Assembly (NCBI RefSeq): GCF_050436995.1
Contig: NC_134763.1
Span: forward strand, 8,055,001 to 8,119,000
From: Anticarsia gemmatalis
Taxonomy: Eukaryota; Arthropoda; Insecta; Lepidoptera; Erebidae
Direction of reading: 5' to 3'
Length of the DNA: 64,000 bases
A program made the translations under genes and the position numbers. Below are positions 1 through 10,335 of the stretch, one piece after another; position 1 is the stretch's first letter; each line of letters starts with the position of its first letter. Below the pieces are notes generated by a model that was given only the letters and a program-made list of their open reading frames with translations, was not told the origin of the DNA and ran no database searches.

Positions 1-195
1 GATGTACAAACGTAAGCAGAGATGGTGTTGCCAGTTCATTGGAGTCAGAGGCCCAGTGAACCGGAGACCGCGATCAAAAGATGAACGTTTTGCGCCTGTA
101 GTGTTAGCTGCGACTAAGTGATCAGTGGGATTGATACTCGGTTGTACCTGTATATGTTCAGTGCATCTGTTAGATACATGTGTACCTATGTACCT
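1..195. other. Unassigned non-coding start of window
   Basis: I see no open frame, splice-bounded segment or repeat that I recognise here. The stretch is richer in GC than the following DNA and could be the inner part of a degraded transposon lying in front of the CTAG-ended repeats, but nothing in it shows this directly. Confidence 0.4.
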
Positions 196-425
196 ATCTA
201 TACTGATATTATAAAATTGGTCAGTTTGTTGTTTGTTTGAACGCGCTAATCACAGGAACTACTGGTTTGATTTGAAAAGTTCTTTCAGCCAATGTATCGA
301 GGAAGGCTATAGGCTATATATCACCACGCTACGGCCATTAGGAGCTGAGTAGCAACGAAAATTGTTACAAAAACAGGGAAAATTCTCTCTTATGTGACGA
401 AAGCGAAGTCGCGCGGGTCAGCTAG
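196..425 (+). mobile_element. Helitron-like non-autonomous element, copy A
   Basis: This copy runs from a 'GATATTATAAA' start through 'GAACGCGCTAATC', 'GGAACTACTGG' and 'TCGAGGAAGGCTATAGGC' to 'GCGAAGTCGCGCGGGTCAG' and ends CTAG (422-425) followed by T. It aligns end to end with the next copy. A GC-rich, self-complementary stretch about ten bases before a CTAG end, followed by host T, is what is known of Helitron 3' ends; assignment to that class is inference. I recall the same sequence as very common in Lepidoptera. It carries no open frame, so it would be a non-autonomous copy. Confidence 0.7.
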
Positions 426-665
426 TGCTAATATAAAATTGAAGAGTTTATTGTTTGTTTGAACGCGTTAATCTCAGGAACTACTGGACCGATTTGAAAA
501 ATTATTTCAGTGTTAGATAGCCCAATTATCGAGGAAGGCTATAGGCTATATAATATTATGTTACGACCATAAGGAGCGGAGTAGCAATGAAAAATTTACA
601 ATTAAGGGAAGTATCATGACCTATTCTCTCTTATACAGCAAGCGAAGTTGTGCGGGTCAGCTAGT
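426..665 (+). mobile_element. Helitron-like non-autonomous element, copy B
   Basis: This is a second copy of the same family, starting directly after the CTAG of copy A and ending CTAG at 662-665, again followed by T. It keeps the words 'GAACGCGTTAATCTCAGGAA', 'TTATCGAGGAAGGCTATAGG' and 'GAAGTTGTGCGGGTCAG'. Its internal part has small indels relative to copy A, so this is not a recent exact duplication. The head-to-tail order fits repeated insertion at the 3' terminus of an older copy. Confidence 0.7.
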
Positions 666-700
666 ATTATCATATGGGGTGGATTGCAACAAATAAATCC

Positions 701-894
701 TACTTGATATTATAAATCCGAAAGCTTGTAAGTATGGATGGTATGTTTTTTACTCTTTCATGAAATGACTACTGGACGGACTTTTTATGAAAATCGGTAC
801 ACTGCCACTGGTACTTTATAACCTAGATGAACACATAGGATACTCCTAACCCGGGAAATCTTTTCACGCGGACGAAGTCGCGGGCAGAATCTGG
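701..894 (+). mobile_element. Helitron-like element of a related subfamily, copy C
   Basis: Starts 'GATATTATAAATCCGAAAGC', continues with 'TACTCTTTCATGAAATGACT', 'ACTACTGGACGGA', 'TATAACCTAGAT' and 'CCCGGGAAATCTTTTCACGC' and ends 'GGACGAAGTCGCGGGCAG' plus CTGG, a one-base decay of CTAG. It aligns with 54510-54688. The tail hairpin (GAC-GAA-GTC flanked by CGC/GCG) is visible. Family membership follows from this alignment and from the shared tail with copies A and B; no coding sequence remains. Confidence 0.65.
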
Positions 895-1043
895 TAAATA
901 ATAAATATCATTGACTGATTACACACGGTCATCTTCAAATTAAAAGCTTGTATTATAATTACCAGATAACTGATAAACAGGCTATTATGATAAAGTATTT
1001 AGTAGTGTTATTAATTGGGAAATATTGACATTTAAAAAGAGCA

Positions 1044-1176
1044 AGCCGTGAGTTTCTTGCCGTTTCTTCTCACGAGCAACAGCTTTTCCGAAACGGTGGT
1101 AGATAAAAAATATTTTGACGACTTCAAATACTTGTTAAAGTTCATGAAATAAAGAAAATTTGACTTTGACTTTGAG
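1044..1176 (+). repeat. Dispersed lepidopteran repeat with TTGACT-type tail
   Basis: The segment contains 'GTGAGTTTCTTGCC', 'TTCTTCTC' and 'CCGAAACGGTGGTAGAT' and ends in a short hexamer tail 'TTTGACTTTGACTTTGAG'. The start is repeated at 46986-47010, whose copy also ends in TTGATT-type words. Short tandem tails are typical of SINE or LINE 3' ends. I recognise the sequence as abundant in moth and butterfly genomes but cannot name the family. Confidence 0.6.
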
Positions 1177-2574
1177 TGATATTAATGTAGGATTTGTTTA
1201 AAATAACTACAGCTATCACGATCTTTAGTGAGAGCTTTTTAAATAAATCATGTGCGTGTTCTGTTTTAGTTGATCTTACTCTTACTGCAAGCGACTTTTT
1301 TTCGTTGTATTATTTTAATAATCGTGAACCCAAGACCTCGACTACGTTGTGGCACATTATAAAGCCGAAATTTTTTACTGCAAATTAGTTATAACTACCA
1401 ATTTAACAGCGTATTTGGTAAAAACACAGTAAACACGATACACTGCCTAAAATTTGTTATCTAAAAGTAAATAATGAAATGAAAATATTTAACGGAATCG
1501 TTACAAACATACAAAATATTAGCGGTGAACAAATACGATGAAAATGTTGAATTTTGACAATTCGTTTATTTACTGTGTACTTCGCCGTATTTTGTAACAC
1601 GGACTATTTAACATTGAATACCTACTTTACATAGTAGAGGAAAAAATGTAGATTTTATAAAACGAGATTAGTATGCATTTTAGTGCTATTTTTTGCTGAT
1701 GTTTTTTCAGTCGGAAGTAGGTAGTAGAGTGACGAATTCGAGCAAACTTCGACTTATGTGTTTATTTATTTAATACAGCAAAATCATCATCAAAGTTGGT
1801 TCATAATTTTAGTAAACGCTTTTTCTTTCAAAGATGCGGTAAAAGGACACAATCACAATCGATATACTGCTGTAAACGCTGTAAATGCTGTAAACGAGCT
1901 ATGATTTTGGAAGAAAAAAAGATTTACCCATCACGAGAAGCTTAAGTTCACGTCCCAATTTACTCGCGGGTAAGTATAGACAGGAAATGTATGAAATCTT
2001 TCGCTTTCATATGGCTAGGTAAGCGAAGCTTCATTTGCTTTTTTACATTAACTGAATAAAACCAAACTACGCAAAGAAAATTATGACTTGGCGATTAACT
2101 TAAACAACGGCTAACTTATACAAATACATACCTTTAGGTACTTGTGAAAAAACCAATAACAGTTTAAATTAATCGTCCTATATTTTTTCTTTAAAGTACT
2201 TTCTTATAGTGAAGTCTTTTCATATTATGATGCCGTTAAAAAAATAAAAGCATATTTACCTTTCTATGTCAATAAGTGCGACGTTTTTGAATCATTTGCG
2301 ATGCTGATGGTTCCTTGATCTTGCACCAAAGACATAAGATTTACGTTCAAATGGCAACCCATTGAATATTTAATTGTTGAGTAAGATAAGCTTAGTATTT
2401 TTGTATCAATCTCTGTGAATGCTTCTGCTATCAATGAAAAATCCGTCAAGGCAAAATGAAGACAAAATCCCACAACAATATTTGCACAAACTAAAATTCT
2501 AAACATGAAAATTCAAGTAATGCATCATTACATTAGCTAAACCCGACCGGATCAATACATGAGTAGAACTTAAA
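1177..2574. other. AT-rich stretch without a supported gene
   Basis: There is a good acceptor-like tract ending at 1710, after which 20 codons stay open (1711-1773), and a donor hexamer GTAAGT at 1970, but no frame spans the two. A nine-base unit (CTGTAAACG-like) is repeated about three times near 1869-1896. A minus-strand open frame at 2264-2506 begins with a hydrophobic, signal-peptide-like stretch but is of a length expected by chance. Nothing else is recognised. Confidence 0.4.
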
Positions 2575-2760
2575 TTTCGTCCCCCCAAGAAGAAGGTTGG
2601 CGAGCGGGTCCAAATTCGTATGTTAATACACCCCCTAGCTGGGGGTGCGCCGCCCCACCCGAGGGAACGGACCGAACTATTATAAAGGGTAGCACGAAAG
2701 TTAGATTAATGATGTTAGGAGCTGACCAGTGTACCCCCGAGAGCGCCAGTGGAATTTAGT
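2575..2760. promoter_or_regulatory. GC-rich block with TATA-like element
   Basis: A local GC-rich island in AT-rich DNA holds 'ACCCCCTAGCTGGGGGT', which can fold on itself, and on the plus strand 'CTATTATAAAGGG', close to a TATA box. The minus-strand frame 2264-2506 starts on its left side and candidate plus-strand sequence lies on its right. A promoter is possible but rests only on composition and one motif. Confidence 0.25.
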
Positions 2761-3074
2761 TTTTGGTTATTAGATTTCTTTTTTTGCTAGAAGTAGCTTA
2801 CTATAGGTTTGTCAAACTATTAAGTCTATGAAGGCATGAGCAGTTTAAATACAAATTCTAGAGTTAAAGCCTTCAATCGCTTTTTCCATAAATCGGCAGT
2901 GGTGACTGATACTGCCTGTCCATTTAATATCAATTACACTATATGCCACATATTTCTGAGTGTATACTGACAGTTAAAGATATCTTGCTATGATTTTGAG
3001 AAAATAGAAATCGTGGATTGAAAAATATTGCCTGACGCCAGTAAATTAAATACATGTGTACTATTATTTTGCAG

Positions 3075-3152
3075 TGTGTGTTAGGAACAAGAGATTGGCT
3101 TTCAGACTATGCCTCAGAAGTGCGTAAACAATTGAATCTTCTAGAAAAATAA
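3075..3152 (+). CDS. Candidate terminal coding exon of unknown gene
   Basis: A pyrimidine-containing acceptor 'CTATTATTTTGCAG' ends at 3074 and is followed by 25 open codons in the first frame and a TAA stop; the other two frames are not both open. The reading ends with the residues SDYASEVRKQLNLLEK, a hydrophilic, helix-like tail. An AATAAA signal lies at 3397-3402, a fitting distance for a 3'UTR. I found no phase-compatible upstream exon in the window, so the gene would start to the left. I do not recognise the protein. An open run of this length after an acceptor-like site can also arise by chance. Confidence 0.25.
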   Translation, partial: CVLGTRDWLSDYASEVRKQLNLLEK

Positions 3153-3253
3153 CAAAATAACCTAAAAATCTTAAATCTGTGACCACTATATCCTGTAGGT
3201 GTACACCTCCTATCGAGTCCCGCGGTAAAGTGTGGACGATCTAACTTCGCCTT

Positions 3254-3308
3254 ACACACACACTCACTCATACGCACACACACATACAAACACACACATC
3301 CACACACG
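3254..3308. repeat. AC-rich imperfect microsatellite
   Basis: (CA)n runs are interrupted by CT, CG and AA dinucleotides. A second AC-rich stretch lies only about 500 bases downstream. The open frame read through it on the minus strand is an artefact of the repeat. Confidence 0.85.
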
Positions 3309-3396
3309 ACACAGTGACGCCGCGGGCTGTAACGATGAGTTCACATGGGATTAGATTCGTCACTACACGCGAGGTTTTCCATTACATTCTGTGTTG

Positions 3397-3402
3397 AATA
3401 AA
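3397..3402 (+). terminator. AATAAA polyadenylation-type hexamer
   Basis: AATAAA in 'GTTGAATAAATC' lies 245 bases after the stop of the candidate terminal exon at 3075-3152. Such hexamers are frequent in AT-rich DNA, so its value depends wholly on that exon being real. Confidence 0.2.
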
Positions 3403-3814
3403 TCATATGCAGAAGGACATTGTGTGGTTAGAAAAACGACACTGTGTCGCACTGTGTCACTCTGTGTTTGCACTTGGAAATAGTTTCTATGTGCATGTTA
3501 TTAGGAGTGTTTAGCATTTTGTTTTATTATTTTTACCTTATGATCTTTTACTCTTTTTTATACCTAAAATTACATAACACATACTTAAAGAAATTTATAA
3601 TTCTTTGACTGTAATGACATCTTAACTAATTAATAACTAATACACCTAAACAATACACATAATTTTATGCTCTAAAGACATTTTCCGTAGGCAAACAGTA
3701 AGAAAGTACCTTTACTTTAATATCTGCACAGAAAACCTTACTAATAGCGAATGAAATAACTGGCATTAAACTAAAATATCTAATGTATCGCATACATACA
3801 TAATTACAGTTAGA

Positions 3815-3850
3815 CGCACACACACAAGCGCACACTTGCACACACACAAG
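3815..3850. repeat. AC-rich imperfect microsatellite
   Basis: CA repeats broken by AG and TTG: 'CGCACACACACAAGCGCACA' followed by more CA units. It is of the same type as the tract at 3254-3308. Confidence 0.8.
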
Positions 3851-4153
3851 TGCACGAGGCGTCCTCAAGTGATCCGCCTTCACCACCACCATGATGTGAA
3901 TTCAAGCAATCTGTTGCAGAATATGTACGAGTTTTAGATAAATTTAACTATAGATCTAACGATATTGAACTAAGTTTTTAGTTTAAATGCAAAATATCTT
4001 GCAAAATCGTTTTACTGTAGCAGGCTATAGATTTAGCTGATAATCTAATGTTTGAAATTATACCAATTGATAATGATTGCTTCTAAAATCGAAAGTAAAA
4101 CCAAGATTTATAAAACATCATAAACATATTTCGGGTTAAAAATATAAAAGTTT

Positions 4154-4450
4154 ACTCACCCCAGGACCTCGCTTACTTAAAAATAAGAATAAATCAAAAA
4201 ACTCCTTTCAATGTCCAGAATGATCTCATGACCAAATTATTCAAAGTCACAATCAAAGAAACTGGCCTAACCTGACCTCGATCTTAAATCTATAACTTAA
4301 CCCTCAAAAGATCGAATTTAAATATCTTGTAAAGATCAACAATAAAGGATCAACGGTCAAAGGGCCGGCAAGGTCCGCGCATGCGCAATTGTGGGAACTT
4401 CACCCTCATTACTTATGCGTACTGATCTTTGACCAAGAGATCACACGATG
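4154..4450 (-). promoter_or_regulatory. Promoter-like block with NRF1/EWG palindrome
   Basis: A perfect GCGCATGCGC (4377-4386), the known site of NRF1 and its insect orthologue EWG, lies next to GGTCAAAGGGCC (4355-4366), a DR1-like nuclear-receptor motif. An inverted half, CTTTGACC, sits at 4427-4434. On the minus strand a donor-like GTGAGT (plus-strand ACTCAC, 4154-4159) follows about 200 bases downstream, so a minus-strand first exon is conceivable. The only ATG between them opens 11 codons, so such an exon would be largely 5'UTR. All of this is motif-level inference. Confidence 0.35.
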
Positions 4451-5103
4451 GACCAAACCGGTTACCGGCCATCTCCCTAACAAATATCTATTTTTATTCT
4501 AATACATTTTATTAATTATGTGGAAACCGTCGCTTCTTTTTGATATTGAAAGATTTGAGATGTAATGTGAATTTTATATTAGTTCCCATCATTTAATATT
4601 CTTTATTTTGGAAGATTTGACCGGTGAAACTGAATAATTTATTGATGAAGTAGTATTTTCTCACCGTGACCTTACTTTGATTTAATTCCATATTCCCGGC
4701 TTTTGAATATTTTATTTAGAGTTCCAATGTTAACGGAAAGACGCCAGTTGCTAAGTGTTTTGCTATTTATGTTTTACGGAACTAGCCATTTTTAAACGTT
4801 TTTATTGACAACGATAAAGGTGTTTAGTTGCGTGGTTACAAATAGAGCTATGAAAAATATCATTTTGTAGTATTTCATTTTGACTGGTACGTAGATATTT
4901 TTCTCTGAGCTATTTAATCACTCAATTATAATGTAAAAATAGCACAACTTGCATTCAAAACGTATTTCATCTTCGGCCTTTCCATATACTACAAGCCAAC
5001 ACGCGCCCGCCCACTCTCGCGAATTCGACCAAAACTACACTCACACCCCAATATATTTACGCTTTATCCCAAACTTGTCGCCTTGTATAACGACGGGTCC
5101 CTG
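4451..5103. other. AT-rich stretch, nothing recognised
   Basis: No coding, RNA or repeat signal stands out. The 60-codon frame around 4949-5131 runs into the CCGG-rich repeat block and has a chance length. Confidence 0.4.
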
Positions 5104-5151
5104 GCTACCCGGCCACCGGACCCGGCTATAACCGGCCTTTGTACCCGGCTT
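5104..5151. repeat. CCGG-rich imperfect short repeats
   Basis: The unit ACCCGGC/ACCGGCC recurs about five times at roughly 8-16 base spacing: 'GGCTACCCGGCCACCGG', then 'ACCCGGC', 'AACCGGCC' and 'TACCCGGC'. A cleaner ten-base tandem array of the same TACCCGGCC word lies at 56865-56903. The self-complementary CCGG core could be a protein-binding cluster or a simple GC-rich minisatellite. Confidence 0.55.
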
Positions 5152-5557
5152 GATTGAAAGACGTTGCGTCTTTTTAGGGTATGTTTTGCGAATATGCTTG
5201 CTTTAGATAATTATTTACGTGAAATAGTTGGTTAAAATTATTTGTTTTAGGATAATTATTTTGGGTTTATGAATAAACTAATATGAGTGAGATATTACAG
5301 ACAAATAGCCAAGGATCGTGTGAGATTGGGTAATCCATTGAAGAACACTTCCTCACATTCAAACGATAAAGTAGGCTAACGTGGAAAAGGTATACAGTTT
5401 CAAACCAGTCAGATAAAAACTAGAGACTATAAAGAAAGTCGTTGAAAAACATAAATACTTATAAGACAATTATTTAAATGGTAAATACTAAATATAGTTA
5501 CTGTATAAATCAATAACTGTTTCCATATTTTAGTTCATCATTTTCTCAATGTCGTAG

Positions 5558-5638
5558 GAGGAGAACGGAAAATGTCTGATTGGTTCGGAATCGGAATTGA
5601 GATTTGCAGTTTCCGTATTGCAACTCAAGATTGAGTGA
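5558..5638 (+). CDS. Weak candidate terminal exon
   Basis: An acceptor-like tract 'CATCATTTTCTCAATGTCGTAG' ends at 5557 and the first frame then stays open for 26 codons to TGA, ending AVSVLQLKIE. A second frame is open for almost the same length, which shows how little weight the open run carries. No donor or upstream partner exon was found. Unrecognised; probably chance. Confidence 0.15.
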   Translation, partial: EENGKCLIGSESELRFAVSVLQLKIE

Positions 5639-7034
5639 AGATTGGAGCATCGGCATCGCTCAATTAAAGTTTATTGATTTGATGCTATTACTATGAAACA
5701 CTGGTTTAACACCAATCCGATTCCTTTTTAAGACGCAAAAAGCATGTATAGTAAATTCCCGGTTTCTGATAGCACTACTAGAGGTATACTACCAATCAAA
5801 CAAAAACATTAGCATAATTTAACAGATCGATTGCCTATCCTACGAATAAAGTAATTTGCCCATAAAACAATCGTAGATTAGAAGTAGTAGTCTCAATAAC
5901 AGTATAAAAATGACGCTAAAACTAAACAAATAAATACAAGAAGAAACAAACGTTATTCTGTTCAAATTATTTCAATTAAAGCTTACTTAAATCGAGACAG
6001 GCAATAGATGTAGAATGTCAGTCATCGCGCTAATTTATATTGCGCGGTACAACATCCACTCATGTCTATGCAAAACTCATATTAATTCCTACATATGAAC
6101 ACAAATGAACGTGGGATACACGTGAGATAATTGTAGGAGATATTTTTATGAAGATTTGTTTGTATTTTTCATATATAAAGACCTTGAAAGTCGGGATTTT
6201 TTATTATTTATTGACTTAGAGCGCTTAAACTCTCTTACGAGATAGGAATGTGTGATAAATGTATGTGTATTACATTATGTTTATTTTAATTATTAACTTC
6301 GTGAATTTAATAGGTTTTTGTACCTATGTTTATTTATCTTATAAGAATGACATAAATCAACTGGGCACTATACTAATTCTAAAACTACATTATTTGATAA
6401 ACGTATCGGTATCTAAAACCGCTACAATAGGTCTACGGCGTAGCCACTAAGCTACGAGCCGCCTACGCTTCCCAATATCACTCGGTCAATTTGTACGGAT
6501 AATCGAATCGGTGTAGGGCGGGAAAAACTGGATTTTTCCGGATTTGATCGGTAATTCATCCCAATTAGTGTAGGCGGGTGAAAGAATTTGGTAGAAGCGA
6601 ATAAATCGCGTTAAACGATTAGACTCCCCTTATAATTGTATTAATGTCCCGGCAACATCACGTTTTAATATCATATTAACTTATTTGCATATTTACAGAC
6701 AATATTATGTAGATTTAGAAACGGTCTTCCTGGTAACATTCAAGTGCTGGATAAGTTATCTGCGAGACTAGAACACGAGGTAATAAAATTATAAATCTTT
6801 GCTAGAATGAGGACTGGAATATTTCAGAGTATTTTATTAATTCTTTCATACAGAATCGCTGTTTTTTTTTTGCTGTCGCTGTTTATTCTCAAACTAGCTG
6901 CAAAGCACAATTTTTGAAACGTTGTAACAACTGAGAATTAATAAAGTTTTTTGTATTCTCATTTTCTCAGGACCCTTTTACGATAATCAGGGCAATTTGA
7001 AAGATTCGAGAAATAAAAACTGTAGCACTCTGTC
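5639..7034. other. AT-rich stretch without genes
   Basis: No splice-bounded open segment or known repeat was seen. The short open frame at 6259-6450 is AT-driven and hydrophobic, as expected of random AT-rich DNA. Around 6480-6600 there are a few GC-richer words, but no motif that I can name. Confidence 0.4.
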
Positions 7035-7064
7035 TAATTCCGGAATCGAACCCCCTGCGTCATA
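7035..7064 (-). repeat. SINE-like B-box remnant (minus strand)
   Basis: Read on the minus strand, 'GACGCAGGGGGTTCGATTCC' contains a perfect RNA polymerase III B box (GGTTCGATTCC). No intact cloverleaf or A box surrounds it, so it is best read as the decayed head of a tRNA-derived SINE, not a tRNA gene. Confidence 0.4.
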
Positions 7065-7364
7065 AGTGTTTTTACTTGTTCCGTATAACATCAAAAGCAT
7101 ATTATTCTAAAACTTTCTGCATTTTATACTCGCATGAGAGTCATTAATCCTTTTATGTTTCAAAGTTATCGTTAAAAACTTATACGTTTGCTATAAACAA
7201 TAGTTTGTCGCTAATGTTTTAATTATCCCGCTGTTATTTGGACTATAGTCTGTAAAATATAGTTTATGAGACAAACTTTGAATGGGAAATACGTTGCTAG
7301 ACTTTTGAAACTAAGAATATGTATGTACCGGTATTCGTTTAGCTATACCATAGATTAGTAGCGT

Positions 7365-7625
7365 ATAGAGGCGCCCATAGCCAGTTGCGCTCACCGGTCG
7401 GTAAACGATCTGTGGGTTAAGCAACCATTGGTGCGGTCATTCCATAGATGGGTGACCGCATAGTGGTATTTGAACTGGGCGTCTCCGTGCTTCGGAGGAC
7501 ACGTTAAAAGTCGGTCCCGGTTGTTGTCTACTAAGATAACAGTCGTTAAGCCACGTCAAAGGCCTCTCGGGCGGCTTGAACAACTTTGACACTAGGTTGA
7601 CCACTAACCATACGACAAACAAAAC
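7365..7625 (+). repeat. Abundant lepidopteran SINE/LINE-type repeat
   Basis: Contains in order 'GTCGGTAAACGATCTGTGGG', 'GTTAAGCAACC', 'GCGGTCATTCCATAGATGGG', 'TGACCGCATAG', 'CGTCTCCGTGCTTCGGAGG', 'AAGTCGGTCCCGGTTGTTGT', 'GGGCGGCTTGAACAACT' and 'GGTTGACCACTAACCATACG'. I know this string as one of the most frequent dispersed repeats of moths and butterflies, usually ending in a short AAG- or CAA-type tail; here the tail is 'ACAAACAAAACAACAG'. Whether it is a SINE or a LINE 3' end I cannot say from the sequence. The open frame read on its minus strand is a by-product. Confidence 0.75.
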
Positions 7626-8206
7626 AACAGTAGCGTATATGTGTTTGTAAATTAATTGTAATTTAATTCTTAATACAAATAATTAATTGAGTCTAGAATA
7701 CTAGCCGGATTTGGTCAAAGTTATGTTACAGACCTTACAGACTTTCGAAATATTGTAAGCACACATTTTTATATGTCATATTTTATTTAGTTTCATCTGT
7801 GAAGCTAAATAGGTAGAATTGTAAAAAATACGCGAACTTCTTGCCGAATAATATATAGTGTTAAAACCAACTAACAGGATGTAGGTAAGCCTATCGTCAA
7901 ATATTTTTCCCTAGAAGTTATTTACATCGATTTGTAATTATGAGGTAATCCATCTATAGCACCCGTTCTAACAGCACCTAGACGAAAAACACCTAATCTA
8001 GTCCACAAAGGGCACTCATCAATACATGTATTTGGCAAGTGCTATTCGTACGAGTGCTCTAGATAGACTACCTCGTAATTATTACTCGTTTCTGTTTGAC
8101 CTCCGTTTTATAAAGAATTTACCCTATATTTATCAAACAAAGTAGAAAATCATAGTTCACACACTTAAAATTCACTCCCAAGACCGGTGGTCGAGCGAGA
8201 TGAAAT
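7626..8206. other. Unassigned spacer before candidate promoter
   Basis: AT-rich DNA without recognised genes or repeats. 'TGAGGTAATCCATCTATAGC' at about 7941 and 'GACTACCTCGTAATTATTAC' at about 8067 are roughly inverted but too short and imperfect to call. Confidence 0.35.
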
Positions 8207-8345
8207 TATAATATCTATAGCGGACCCTCAGTCGCATCCCTTGTCTTGACGTTTCAACCAGTATCACACGTGTGTTTCTACAGTAAGTAGCAATAGAGTT
8301 TAAGTAAGTTCTATAAGTTGACTGTTTGGCCGTGCGAGTGTAAGT
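8207..8345 (+). promoter_or_regulatory. Candidate promoter and first non-coding exon
   Basis: A TATAATA word at 8207-8213 precedes an arthropod initiator-like TCAGTC (8228-8233) by about 23 bases, somewhat short of the usual 25-30. Three exact donor hexamers GTAAGT follow within 60 bases, at 8283, 8304 and 8340, the last in 'GAGTGTAAGTG'. No long frame opens in the segment, so it would be a 5'UTR or non-coding RNA first exon with competing donors. It stands in front of acceptor-bounded segments at 9488, 10578, 12249 and 13301 on the same strand. The promoter call is inference from motifs alone. Confidence 0.35.
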
Positions 8346-9487
8346 GTCTAAAGTGCGAATTTAACAGTGACTGTGTGAAAAATTAAAAATGATGAAAAAA
8401 TAATTTTGACCGTATCGTTATGGGACATCTTGTTAGAAGGGTTATAATGCCAAATGTTATACAATTATAACGTAATAGTGAATTTTTTTGAAGAATAATA
8501 AGTATGTGGTTAAAGGATTATGTGTTTTGTGCTTGACAAGATTTTTTAAGCTTAAATGGATAGTGTAATCGCAAAGTGATAACGCCCGTTCAATGAATAT
8601 AAAAAATAGTGATGTGTAACCTTCGATAGTAAATTGAATGTTTTTCAGTGTTTTGTATAGATAAGTGTTGATACTTTACTACAAGACTTTTGTAAACAGT
8701 CTTACTATAAACGTTATTCGTCTTCAGATTTGTGAAAAGCAGAGTAATCTAACAGTTTTTCGTCTACCACTCCATTTAATTTATAAATAAATGTTTCAGT
8801 ACAAGCATGTCCTAATGACAAATACAAATCGATATTATTACTAAATGGTCTCTGTAAATACTTGTAAAGTTTCACGCTTAATGTAAAAATGTTCCCGAAA
8901 TGAGTGACAAGTGATGCAAAAATATTTAAAAAGGAAGAATAAAAACCATACATTTTTCAACTCGGTTAAATATGAACATGAATACGGTATTCTTTTAATT
9001 CTTTACAATTACACTTAAACATCAAAGTTGAGTGATAGTTAAAAAAGCGTATTCGTAGAACGGTAGTGTCTGTGTTCGCACGAATATTTCGACTTTACAG
9101 TCAATCGGATTGTGAAGGGTTCCGTGAAAAATCGTTAAGTACTGGGTAATACGTCTGGCTTGAAGAGAACCGTTTCGATATTTTATTAAGTATTCCTTAT
9201 TCAGTATATTTAAATACTTTTACGTAAAGTAAACAAGTAACTTTTGCCACGGCAATATCTTTATACGGGTGGTATCTGTGATTAGTGCATAATAACTGGG
9301 ATTTTGAAAAATGGAAATCGTGGTCTAGTTTTAGTTAGATACCGTCGGAGGGCTTAAATAATTTTGACAATTATAATTAAATAGGTACTCATAATTAATA
9401 ATATTATGAATCAAGATGATGCTTTAAGTACACTTCCGAAGGGTTATACTGCTTGAAAACAGTTAAGTGGTTTTATTTTGTTTCCAG

Positions 9488-9566
9488 CGAATATTTGGTG
9501 ACCAGTCCGCGAGCAACTAGACTATCCGTGGAGCCTGAAATACCTGAATATTGCAATAAAAATTAT
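9488..9566 (+). CDS. Candidate internal exon (plus-strand transcript)
   Basis: It is bounded by a strong acceptor 'GTGGTTTTATTTTGTTTCCAG' and a donor TAT|GTAAGTAC. Of the three frames only the one starting at the second base is open throughout, 26 codons, with residues such as EYLVTSPRATRLSVEPEIPE, ending exactly at a codon boundary. It is GC-richer than its flanks. I do not recognise the peptide. If joined to 10578-10645 in phase it would stop after four more codons, so it is either a C-terminus or part of a non-coding RNA. Other coding partners are possible. Confidence 0.35.
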
Positions 9567-10259
9567 GTAAGTACATAATAACTCATAGTTTTGTGAAAAT
9601 TTTCATGCAAAATTATTATTTTTGATTGAGTACCAAGTATAGGACCACTGAATTTCGTACGCTGGCAATTTTTTAAGACACTTTTCTCTAATGTGTTTGT
9701 ATTATGATGGGTCGAAAGAAAAACAATAGTAAGCTCGACGGAACCTAAGTCCCACTAATTCAATATAAAAATCTTTGCACATAAGTTTTATTGATTCGTA
9801 CCATGATTTCATTAATTACTAAGCTTTGATTGAATGTTGACCCTTCTAAATGTACTGCATTTCGCGAAAGTCCGGAACCAAGAATCGGTTTAAGCATATG
9901 ATAATTACCGAACATCGAAACTGTAACGAAATATAGTAGGCCTACTGTCATGTTACAATTTTTTGCGATTTATAATCCTTATAGTTTTACCACAATACTG
10001 TGTTTCTATCGTTAGATTAATTATTGAAAGTAATAAGTTGTTTTTTGACAGAAATTATAATGAAACGATACTTAAATTTGGTTATCCGATTACGAAAAAG
10101 CGACTATTACTATGAAATGTTTATATTTTTAGTCTTAACGAAATGCTGTTTACTAAGTATATATATCAATGATAAATATATAAATAATTTTGTTTAAAAC
10201 TAATTTTTAATTAAATTTTAAGATCAACAAAATGAAACTATATCAGATGTTTTCTTTGT

Positions 10260-10335
10260 ATAAGCCGGCCATCTTGGCAGGGGCGTAATTTGCAACCCCT
10301 CGTAATTGCACCCCTATTCACTGGACCCTCGGGGA
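10260..10335. promoter_or_regulatory. GC-rich motif cluster in AT-rich DNA
   Basis: A sharply bounded GC-rich stretch with two similar words, 'GGGCGTAATTTGCAACCCCT' and 'CGTAATTGCACCCCT'. The duplicated CGTAATT(T)GCA(A)CCCCT unit looks like a paired binding site. No factor is named because I cannot match it with certainty. Confidence 0.3.

Noticed and set aside
2264..2506. 80-codon minus-strand frame with hydrophobic, signal-peptide-like start
   Set aside because: About two dozen frames of this length are expected by chance. The stop lies just before a donor-like GGTAAATA, but no downstream exon fits and the peptide is not recognised.
5558..5638. Confident terminal exon
   Set aside because: Kept only as a low-confidence entry: two of the three frames are open over the same stretch, so the open run is not informative.
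7437..7622. 61-codon minus-strand frame
   Set aside because: It lies wholly inside the abundant dispersed repeat at 7365-7625.
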